A DNA stretch of 64,000 bases from NCBI RefSeq assembly GCF_001898575.1, contig NZ_MKUD01000041.1:1-64000 (forward strand). Direction: 5' to 3'. Both the position numbers and the translations under genes were made by a program. Within the stretch, counting starts at the first letter, position 1; each line of letters starts with the position of its first letter. The notes below the pieces were generated by a model that saw only the letters and a list, made by a program, of their open reading frames with translations, was not told where the DNA came from and did not search any database. The DNA comes from Spirosoma sp. 48-14 (lineage in GTDB: Bacteria; Bacteroidota; Bacteroidia; Cytophagales; Spirosomataceae). Below, one piece after another: positions 33,565-40,671 of the stretch.

Positions 33565-34548
33565 ATGGAAAAAATTAACGTTGGTATTATTGGCGGAGCA
33601 GGCTACACGGGTGGCGAACTGCTGCGTATTTTGATTAACCACCCCTTTGTTAATGTTGCGTTTGTGCATAGTAAGAGCCAGGCTGGTAAACCCGTCTGGT
33701 CAACTCATACCGATCTGCTGGGCGATACCGATCTGACCTTTTCGGGCGAGGAAACAGCCGAACTGGTGGCGCAGGAAGGGCTGGATGCCATTTTCCTATG
33801 TTCGGGACATGGTGCATCCGCTACCTTTATGGCCGACCACGAGGTATCGGACGATGTGATGGTGATCGACCTCAGCGCCGACTTCCGCGACGAGCACGAC
33901 GATTTTGTGTACGGTCTGCCCGAACTGCAACGCGAGCGGATTCAGGAAGCGACCCGGATTGCCAACCCCGGCTGCTTTGCAACCAGTATTCAACTGGCAC
34001 TCCTGCCCTTGGCAAAAGCGGGTAAGCTGACCGATGCTGTACAGGTTAGCGCCATTACGGGCAGCACTGGAGCCGGACAGGCGCTGGTACCTACAACCGG
34101 CTTTACCTGGCGGAACAACAACGTGTCGATCTATAAAGCGTTTACGCACCAGCATCTGGCCGAAATTCGTCAAAGCCTGACCCAGTTAGAGCCTGATTTT
34201 AAGGCGGCTATCAATTTTGTCCCTTACCGGGGTGATTTTACGCGGGGCATCATGGCCAATGTGTACACGCCTTTTTCAGGGACACTGGACGAAGCCAAAC
34301 AAGTCTACAAAGCCTATTACGAGAACCACCCGTTCACGCATGTCAGCGACACGCCCGTTGACGTGAAGCAGGTGGTGAATACCAACAAATGTTTGTTGCA
34401 TCTGGAAGTACACGATGGTCAATTGTTGATTACGAGCGTGATCGACAATCTTACCAAAGGAGCTTCGGGCCAGGCTGTTCAGAACCTGAATCTGGTCTTC
34501 GGCTTGCCGGAAGATTCTGGCCTTCGACTGAAATCAGTGGCGTTTTGA
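33565..34548 (+). CDS. argC: N-acetyl-gamma-glutamyl-phosphate reductase
   Basis: A 327-residue enzyme from ATG 33565 (MEKINVGIIGGAGYTGGELL); the open frame upstream, from 33442, reads through the repeat and is not coding. Seen: NAD(P)-binding GGAGYTGGE, DLSADFRDEH, active-site Cys in ANPGCFATS and the C-terminal KGASGQAVQN. It reduces N-acetylglutamyl phosphate in arginine synthesis. It follows argG and the glycosyltransferase in the same direction. Confidence 0.95.
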   Translation: MEKINVGIIGGAGYTGGELLRILINHPFVNVAFVHSKSQAGKPVWSTHTDLLGDTDLTFSGEETAELVAQEGLDAIFLCSGHGASATFMADHEVSDDVMVIDLSADFRDEHDDFVYGLPELQRERIQEATRIANPGCFATSIQLALLPLAKAGKLTDAVQVSAITGSTGAGQALVPTTGFTWRNNNVSIYKAFTHQHLAEIRQSLTQLEPDFKAAINFVPYRGDFTRGIMANVYTPFSGTLDEAKQVYKAYYENHPFTHVSDTPVDVKQVVNTNKCLLHLEVHDGQLLITSVIDNLTKGASGQAVQNLNLVFGLPEDSGLRLKSVAF

Positions 34549-34552
34549 TAAT

Positions 34553-34612
34553 GTAACGCGGCTGGAAAGCCGCAGCCTGGCGATTAAAATCACGGCTTTC
34601 CAGCCGCGTTAC
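34553..34612. terminator. Perfect 20-bp stem, likely terminator
   Basis: Arms 34553-34572 and 34593-34612 are perfect complements with a 20-base loop, directly after argC and before the GNAT gene, whose ATG is four bases further. Confidence 0.7.
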
Positions 34613-34616
34613 GGAT

Positions 34617-35120
34617 ATGTTCGAAACCGATCGGCTATTGCTTCAGGAGTTTACATTCGAGGATGCTCCGTTTATCCTGGAGTTGCTGAATACGCCAGCC
34701 TGGCTCCGGTTTATCGGTGACCGGGGCGTTCGAACGCTCGACGATGCCCGACAGTATATTCTGAATGGCCCTCTACACAGTTATGAACAGCATGGGTTTG
34801 GTCCTTATCTGGTCAGACTGAAAGAAGATGGCCTACCTATTGGTATGTGTGGGCTATTCAAGCGCGATACGCTGGAAGATATGGACATCGGGTTTGCTTA
34901 CCTGCCCGAACACATTGGCAAAGGCTATGGTCTGGAGGCTGCCGCTACCGTGATGAATTTTGCTCGCGATGGGCTAAAGGCAACGCGTATAGTGGGGGTA
35001 GTAGACCCACAAAATGCCAATTCGATCCGGCTGCTCGAAAAACTGGGAATGCATTTTGTACAAGCCATTCGTCTGAATGGGCATGATGAAGAGTCTTGGT
35101 TATTTGCCAGTGGAAAGTAA
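34617..35120 (+). CDS. GNAT family N-acetyltransferase
   Basis: A 167-residue RimJ/RimL-type acetyltransferase: FETDRLLLQEFTFEDAPFIL at the N-terminus, IGMCGLFKRDTLEDMDIGFA in the middle and the acetyl-CoA loop HIGKGYGLEAAATVM, then NANSIRLLEKLGM. It transfers acetyl from CoA to an amine of a protein or small molecule; the substrate is unknown. The start codon lies four bases after a strong stem, so its leader would hold that stem. Confidence 0.88.
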   Translation: MFETDRLLLQEFTFEDAPFILELLNTPAWLRFIGDRGVRTLDDARQYILNGPLHSYEQHGFGPYLVRLKEDGLPIGMCGLFKRDTLEDMDIGFAYLPEHIGKGYGLEAAATVMNFARDGLKATRIVGVVDPQNANSIRLLEKLGMHFVQAIRLNGHDEESWLFASGK

Positions 35121-35122
35121 TT

Positions 35123-35209
35123 TTTTTCGACAGGATTCACAAGATTGACAGGATTTTTAAGACAACATATTTCGTAAATCCTGTCAATCTTGTGAATCCT
35201 GTCGAAAAA
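35123..35209. terminator. Perfect 34-bp stem between convergent genes
   Basis: Arms 35123-35156 and 35176-35209 pair perfectly over 34 bases with a 19-base loop. Each arm contains GACAGGATT twice with a short spacer (TCACAA), and T-rich ends serve both directions. The longest stem in the window. Confidence 0.8.
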
Positions 35210-35213
35210 CAAA

Positions 35214-36677
35214 TTAGAGTCGAGCTAACGCATCCTGCCATTTTTTGAATGCTGTCCGATACACTTTATGCCGATGTAAGTCTGGTTCGAATGTTTGGCC
35301 GAAAGCGACTCGTTCGGCGGCTTCTTCCAATGTTTTGACGAGGCCGATGGCTTTCATGGTTAGCAAAATAGCCCCCATCGAACCACTTTCATTGCTGGCA
35401 TTCAGCCGAACGGGTACACCTGCCATGTCAGCCAGCATCTGCACCCACAGCGTCGACTGAGCGAAACCGCCATTGGCGTGAATGACACGTGCCGAGCCAG
35501 TAAAATCAGTTAACAGTTCGTTGATACTAAGCAGGTTGAATAAAACACCTTCCAGTGCCGCCCGCACGAAATGGGCACGTGTATGCTGCCAGTCGACGTG
35601 TAGGTAAGCCCCCCGAACCGAAGCATCCCATAAGGGAGCCCGCTCTCCTTGCAGGTATGGGAGAAACAGCAAACCGTCGGAGCCGGGAGCAATGGTAGCG
35701 GCTTCGTCCAGAACGGTTTTCGTTTCCTGTTGAGTGAGCTTTTCAGATACCCATTCCAGTACATTGCCCCCATTATTGGTCGGTCCGCCTACGGCGTAAT
35801 GACCCTCGTCCAGATAATAGCAGAACAGGCGAATTTGAGCATCACGGAGGGGCTTTCGAACCGTTTGGCGAATGGCACCACTCGTGCCGATGGTCAGCGT
35901 AGCCGTACCCCGCTTGATGGCACCAGCACCTAGGTTCGCCAGACATCCATCCGATGCGCCAATCAGTAGCGAAACCCCGGCGGGTAAATGCGTAGCTCGA
36001 GAGTTGGCATTTGGCTGGTAAGTTCGCTGGTAGGTTGTTGGAACAGGTGTCGAAAGCTGGTCGGGCCGCACACCGGCATAGTCTAGGGCTAGTTTACTCC
36101 ACTCTCGGGCACCTTCATTGAACAGCCCTGTAGCCGTAGCAATCGAAAAGTCGACCTCGAAATCGCCTGTTAGCTTATACCATAAAAACTCTTTGATGGA
36201 ACCAAAGTGAGCGGTCCGACGAAGCAGTCGGGGGTCATGTTCGCGTAGCCAGGCCAGTTTACAAAGAGGAATCATCGGATGCAGGGGCGTTCCGGTTTCC
36301 TGGTAGATCGACTTGCCTAAATCGGCTTTCGATGCTCGAAGTTCAGCCGCCTGTGCTTCGGCCCGATTGTCGGACCAGAGGATGGCATTACCCAGAGGCT
36401 TTCCATCGGTATCCATCGGCAGGAGGCTGTGCATGGCCGTGCAGAAAGCCAGATGGGTGATCGTATAACCCCCTTTGTCTGCTTCTCGGACAACCTCGGC
36501 AATCACGTCGACAAAAGCGGACCAGATTTCGTTGGGGTCCTGCTCGGCATAACCCGGCTCGGGATTCAGGGTCGTTAGTGGGGCTGATGCATGGGCCAGA
36601 ATCTGACTCAGATCGGCAGGCATAGCTATTGCTTTTACATTCGTTGTGCCGACATCAACCCCAACAAAACAATTCAT
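35214..36677 (-). CDS. gntK: Gluconokinase-like FGGY carbohydrate kinase
   Basis: A 487-residue FGGY kinase: FVGVDVGTTNVKAIAM phosphate loop at the start, FCTAMHSLLPMD, TGTPLHPMIPLCKLAWL, FSIATATGLFN, then TLTIGTSGAIR and GGPTNNGGNVLEW. The AMHS and HPM words follow B. subtilis-type gluconokinase GntK, so gluconate is the likely substrate. FGGY kinases of this length can also act on xylulose. It follows the lactonase gene on the same strand across a 120-base repeat-bearing gap. Confidence 0.82.
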   Translation of the reverse strand: MNCFVGVDVGTTNVKAIAMPADLSQILAHASAPLTTLNPEPGYAEQDPNEIWSAFVDVIAEVVREADKGGYTITHLAFCTAMHSLLPMDTDGKPLGNAILWSDNRAEAQAAELRASKADLGKSIYQETGTPLHPMIPLCKLAWLREHDPRLLRRTAHFGSIKEFLWYKLTGDFEVDFSIATATGLFNEGAREWSKLALDYAGVRPDQLSTPVPTTYQRTYQPNANSRATHLPAGVSLLIGASDGCLANLGAGAIKRGTATLTIGTSGAIRQTVRKPLRDAQIRLFCYYLDEGHYAVGGPTNNGGNVLEWVSEKLTQQETKTVLDEAATIAPGSDGLLFLPYLQGERAPLWDASVRGAYLHVDWQHTRAHFVRAALEGVLFNLLSINELLTDFTGSARVIHANGGFAQSTLWVQMLADMAGVPVRLNASNESGSMGAILLTMKAIGLVKTLEEAAERVAFGQTFEPDLHRHKVYRTAFKKWQDALARL

Positions 36678-36700
36678 ATACGTGGTGGTAATGAGTTATT

Positions 36701-36789
36701 ACACAGAGACGCACGGAGGGAGCGCAGAGATACACAAAGCTTTATTTTATTCTCAGTGTATCTCCGGGCCTTTCCGTGTATCTCTGTGT
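36701..36789. repeat. CACAGAGATACAC inverted repeat, copy 2
   Basis: Left arm 36701-36735 and right arm 36756-36789 share ACACAGAGA and GAGATACAC modules with small mismatches. It is a longer version of the element at 33477-33546 and lies between the lactonase and kinase genes. Confidence 0.7.
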
Positions 36790-36797
36790 TATAATTT

Positions 36798-37625
36798 TTA
36801 AGTCAACCGATAAAACGACACAGCGTTGGCACCAAAAACTTTCGCCCGTACTTCATCGCCCCAGGGGGCTACATACTCTTCGATCAATGTTTTGACCTGG
36901 GTGTAATTGGCGGCTACAAGACAAACCGGCCAATCAGAGCCAAATAGGAGCCGATCGGGACCGAATTGCTCGAAGACTACATCCAGATAGGGGAAAAAGT
37001 CCTGCTTGCTCCAGTTATGCCAGTCGGCTTCGGTAACCATTCCCGACAGTTTGCAGGAAACGTTCGGCTGGCTAGCCAGCTGGGTCATATAGTTTGACCA
37101 CCGATTGATTTCCTTTTTCGTAATGTACGGCTTGGCGATATGGTCAATGACAAAGTTAACTTCAGGCACAGCCCGTACCAGCTGCAAAGCCGCTTTCAAC
37201 TGACTGGGAAAGATCAGAATATCGTACGTCAGGCCAAACTTAGCCAGTTGGCGAATACCTTCAATAACGGTTGGCCGAGCCAGAAAATCGTCGGGTTCAG
37301 CCTGGGCAACGTGCCGGTAGCCTTTAATCTGGCTATGAGCCGATAAAGCGATCAGGCGTTCGTTTAATTGATCTGACTGCAAATCGACCCAGCCCACAAC
37401 CCCTTTCACAATATCGTAGGATTGGGCCATGTTAACCAGAAACAGGGTTTCCTCTTCCGACTGTGACGCCTGCACGGCTACACAGCCATCGATACCGTTT
37501 TCTTTGAGTACGGGTTCTAAATCGGCCGGTAGAAAATCGCGCTGGATAACGGCCATATCGTCGGTAATCCAACTGTCACGAACGGGGTCGAAATGCCAGA
37601 AATGCTGGTGCGAATCGATGGTCAT
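36798..37625 (-). CDS. Amidohydrolase-family lactonase (L-fuconolactonase-like)
   Basis: A 275-residue TIM-barrel protein: metal-binding IDSHQHFWHFD near the start, GVVGWVDLQSDQ, NFVIDHIAKP, SCKLSGM and LLFGSDWPVCL at the end. This is the pattern of L-fucono- and L-rhamnono-lactonases, which open sugar lactones. The gene overlaps the FAH-family gene by four bases (ATGA), so both act together in non-phosphorylating sugar breakdown. Confidence 0.85.
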   Translation of the reverse strand: MTIDSHQHFWHFDPVRDSWITDDMAVIQRDFLPADLEPVLKENGIDGCVAVQASQSEEETLFLVNMAQSYDIVKGVVGWVDLQSDQLNERLIALSAHSQIKGYRHVAQAEPDDFLARPTVIEGIRQLAKFGLTYDILIFPSQLKAALQLVRAVPEVNFVIDHIAKPYITKKEINRWSNYMTQLASQPNVSCKLSGMVTEADWHNWSKQDFFPYLDVVFEQFGPDRLLFGSDWPVCLVAANYTQVKTLIEEYVAPWGDEVRAKVFGANAVSFYRLT

Positions 37626-38473
37626 TGAAAACTTACGGCTACCTGCTTTTGTGAGCCCAATCCTTCAATGCCTAATTCAACCACATCGCCGGGCTTAAGG
37701 AAACGCTGGGGTTTCAGACCCATACCAACACCAGCAGGTGTACCTGTCGAGATCACATCGCCGGGAAGCAGCGTCATGAACTGGCTGATGTAGCTGACCA
37801 GCGTTGGTACGTTGAAAATCATGTCGTCGGTGTTCGAGTTCTGGAGTTGTTCACCATTTAGGTTCAGCCAGAGCGGAAGATTGTTTGGTTCAGGCACTTC
37901 ATCTTTCGTAACCAGGTAGGGCCCGAGTGGGGCAAATGTGTCGGCGCTTTTGCCTTTTACCCATTGCCCGTTGCGCTCCAACTGCCAGGCCCGTTCGCTG
38001 TAGTCGTTATGAACGGCATAGCCCGCAATGTAATCGAAGGCGTCGTCCAGCTCAACGTAACTCGCCCGTTTGCCGATGATAATGGCCAACTCCACTTCCC
38101 AGTCCGTTTTTTCGGAGCGTTTGGGAATCACGATGGCATCGTTTGGGCCAGCTAGCGCCGTAGTCGATTTGAAAAACAGAATGGGTTCTGATGGAACGGG
38201 CGCATTGGTTTCAGCTGCGTGTTTGGCGTAGTTCAGGCCAACGCATACGATTTTAGAAGGTCGTTTTACGCAAGGACCGAAGCGGTCGGGCGTTACTTCG
38301 GGGCAGGTATGCGCATGGGCCGTTAGCCAGTGAGCGAGTCGTTCCGGGCCATTGCTGGCGAAAAAGGATTCGTCATAATCTTCGCCAAAGTGGGTCACAT
38401 CGATATGCTGGCCGGTGGGCAATACAACACCAGGGTGTTCGTGGTCGGGCAAGCCGAAGCGGAAAAGTTTCAT
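37622..38473 (-). CDS. Fumarylacetoacetate hydrolase family protein
   Basis: A 283-residue protein: KIVCVGLNYAKHAAET with the family His, WEVELAIIIGKRA with metal-ligand Glu residues, GYAVHNDYSERAWQ and STGTPAGVGMG. The FAH family cleaves or hydrates 2-keto-3-deoxy acids; next to a fuconolactonase-like gene the best candidate is 2,4-diketo-3-deoxy-L-fuconate hydrolase. Other substrates (homoprotocatechuate pathway, acylpyruvates) remain possible. It is the first gene of the group and divergent from an ECF sigma gene. Confidence 0.87.
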   Translation of the reverse strand: MKLFRFGLPDHEHPGVVLPTGQHIDVTHFGEDYDESFFASNGPERLAHWLTAHAHTCPEVTPDRFGPCVKRPSKIVCVGLNYAKHAAETNAPVPSEPILFFKSTTALAGPNDAIVIPKRSEKTDWEVELAIIIGKRASYVELDDAFDYIAGYAVHNDYSERAWQLERNGQWVKGKSADTFAPLGPYLVTKDEVPEPNNLPLWLNLNGEQLQNSNTDDMIFNVPTLVSYISQFMTLLPGDVISTGTPAGVGMGLKPQRFLKPGDVVELGIEGLGSQKQVAVSFQ

Positions 38474-38664
38474 GCGGTAAAATTCAGATTTTTTTTAATA
38501 AAAGACGTCTTCAACTTCTTTTTAATCAGGTTGCCATCAACTTCAGAGGGTTTTTGATCAATGGGGGTCAAGAATAAGGTGATTAAGGGTAATTTGAATG
38601 ATAGCAGGAAAAAGCTGTAATATTGCCTGTCGTTAAAGCACACTATACACTTTGATGACTCAAT

Positions 38665-39225
38665 ATGACAAGCCCTGTTCGTTCTGATATACTCGATACT
38701 GAGCTATGGAACGCCTTTCGGCAGGGCGATGAGGTCGCGTTTGGGCAGATTGCACAACGATATTATAAAAGTTTGTTCAGTTACGGGGCAAAGTTTTCGA
38801 AAGACCGCGAGTTCGTCAAGGATTGTTTGCAGGATTTATTTATGGAACTCTGGTACAGGCGCGAAACCCTGGGCGATACGGAGTTTGTCAAGTTCTACCT
38901 GCTTAAATCGCTCCGTCGGAAGATTTATAAGGAAAGCCTTAAACTCCAATGGCTTACCAGCGAAGAAGAACTGGACTTCGATGCCGATATACTGGAGGAA
39001 CTTTCTATTGAACAGCAGATTATTGAAGGTGAAACCCATACGCTACAGCTACAGCAACTGAACCGGCACCTGGCTACGCTCTCTAAACGCCAACAGGAAA
39101 TTATTTACCTGAAATTCTATGAAGGGCTTGAAAATGAGGCCATCGCGCAGGTGATGTCTATTTCAAGACCCGCCGTAGCCAACCTGCTTTACCGAACAGT
39201 ACAGGAGTTAAAAAGCAGGTTATAA
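38665..39225 (+). CDS. ECF RNA polymerase sigma factor (FecI-like)
   Basis: A 186-residue sigma-70 family factor: region 2 FGQIAQRYYKSLFSYGAKFS and DCLQDLFMELW, region 4 LSKRQQEIIYLKFYEGLENE and IAQVMSISRPAVANLLYR. It is followed by a FecR-type anti-sigma gene and a TonB receptor with STN domain. The signal therefore probably passes from receptor to FecR to this factor, which then turns on the receptor. Confidence 0.92.
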   Translation: MTSPVRSDILDTELWNAFRQGDEVAFGQIAQRYYKSLFSYGAKFSKDREFVKDCLQDLFMELWYRRETLGDTEFVKFYLLKSLRRKIYKESLKLQWLTSEEELDFDADILEELSIEQQIIEGETHTLQLQQLNRHLATLSKRQQEIIYLKFYEGLENEAIAQVMSISRPAVANLLYRTVQELKSRL

Positions 39226-39328
39226 ATGTATCTTTTGCTGGCTCGGCCCACTCATTGAAAAAAAATCTGTTTTTTTTTGATTATTCCCCGACAAAGGCTG
39301 CCTATGTATGATAGAAGCCTTTGTTATG

Positions 39329-40459
39329 ATGGAACACTACGCCGACTATTGCCTTGAAGATTTTGTATTAGATGCGCGTTTTCAGCGTTGGGTTCGCTAT
39401 CAGCCTGCCGATGAGGAAAGCTTTTGGCAAGCGTTTCTTGAACAGCATCCGCAACAGGCGCAGGACATTGAACGCGCCAGAACATTGCTGCAAAGCGTGT
39501 ATCGTCGTTATGAAAGCCAACTGAGTGATTCGGAAATTAATAGTGAGATCCAGAAGTTGGTTGCCAAGGCAAGGGCCAGTAAAGAAACAAGCATCGATAG
39601 AATTCCCACTGATGATGACTTGCCCGCACCAAAAATTATTTCGTTCAGGGGGCCGTATGGCTGGCTGCTGCGGGCTGCTATGGTTATTCTGGTGCTGGGC
39701 GTTGTGGGCTGGATGTGGCTGGCTCAATCGCCCAAAAGTGCCTACGATCAGCGGGTGGCGGGGCAGTCGTTTGTCGAGCATACGAATCAAACTCATACTT
39801 GGCAGCTTGTTCGGCTGGCGGATGGCACCCGCGTAACGCTGGAGCCACATGCCCGGTTGAGTTATCCAGAGCCATTTTCGGCCACTAAACGCCAGGTTTA
39901 TCTATCCGGGACTGCTTTTTTTGACGTTGCAAAGGATGCGAAACGGCCGTTTTTGGTGTATGCCAATGAGCTGGTCACGAAGGTGTTGGGGACTAGCTTT
40001 ATCGTGAAGGCCCCCGATCGATCTGCCCAAACCATTGTAGAGGTAAAGGAAGGACGAGTATCGGTGATGGAAGCAGCAAATGATCCGGCACAACAACTTG
40101 AGTCGAGCCGGGAGCTAACGGGGCTGATTTTAACGGCAAATCAGAAAGTGATCTTCGAACGGGATCAGGAACGCATGGTTAAAACGTTGCGGGATGTGCC
40201 TGAAGTTGTTTCCTCGGCAAATCAGACTCCGACATTTCAATTTAAGGATACACCAATTTCGGAGGTGTTAACCGAGCTGGAGCAGGCGTATCAGGTTGAC
40301 ATTCTGTTCGATAAAGACGTGTTGAGCCATTGCCCGCTGACGGCTACACTGACCGACCAGCCACTTTTTGAAAAACTGACCGTAATCTGCGAAGCGATCG
40401 GTGCCCATTATGAAGTGCTGGATGGGCAGATCGTAGTCGACAGTAAAGGCTGTAAATAA
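39329..40459 (+). CDS. FecR family anti-sigma factor
   Basis: A 376-residue protein from ATG 39329 (MEHYADYC); ATGs at 39308 and 39326 add up to seven residues. The N-terminal cytoplasmic part binds sigma, a single transmembrane helix (LLRAAMVILVLGVVGWMWL) follows, then the periplasmic FecR domain (SGTAFFDVAKDAKRPFLVYA; TKVLGTSFIV) and a DUF4974-like STN-type end (FKDTPISEVLTELEQAY). It relays the receptor signal to the ECF sigma factor upstream. Confidence 0.93.
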   Translation: MEHYADYCLEDFVLDARFQRWVRYQPADEESFWQAFLEQHPQQAQDIERARTLLQSVYRRYESQLSDSEINSEIQKLVAKARASKETSIDRIPTDDDLPAPKIISFRGPYGWLLRAAMVILVLGVVGWMWLAQSPKSAYDQRVAGQSFVEHTNQTHTWQLVRLADGTRVTLEPHARLSYPEPFSATKRQVYLSGTAFFDVAKDAKRPFLVYANELVTKVLGTSFIVKAPDRSAQTIVEVKEGRVSVMEAANDPAQQLESSRELTGLILTANQKVIFERDQERMVKTLRDVPEVVSSANQTPTFQFKDTPISEVLTELEQAYQVDILFDKDVLSHCPLTATLTDQPLFEKLTVICEAIGAHYEVLDGQIVVDSKGCK

Positions 40460-40543
40460 TAGTCTATCAATAAATTGTGTACCATTTCTCACCTGTTTCT
40501 GCCCTATGTCTGTAATGTAACCCTGCCTTTTCAATGCAAAAGA

Positions 40544-40568
40544 GCACCAGTGGTTCCAGCACTGGTGC
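40544..40568. other. Small hairpin before the TonB receptor gene
   Basis: GCACCAGTG (40544-40552) pairs with CACTGGTGC (40560-40568), 9 bp with a 7-base loop, about 100 bases upstream of the receptor start. It may be a terminator of the sigma/FecR transcript or part of the leader. Confidence 0.45.
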
Positions 40569-40671
40569 CCTACGTCTGATTCCCCGCCACTTTTTGCCTG
40601 ATCGAACATCTTCTACAAAGATGACGGGGCTTGCTGTATCAAAATTTTCACCTTAATACAAAGCCAAAACA

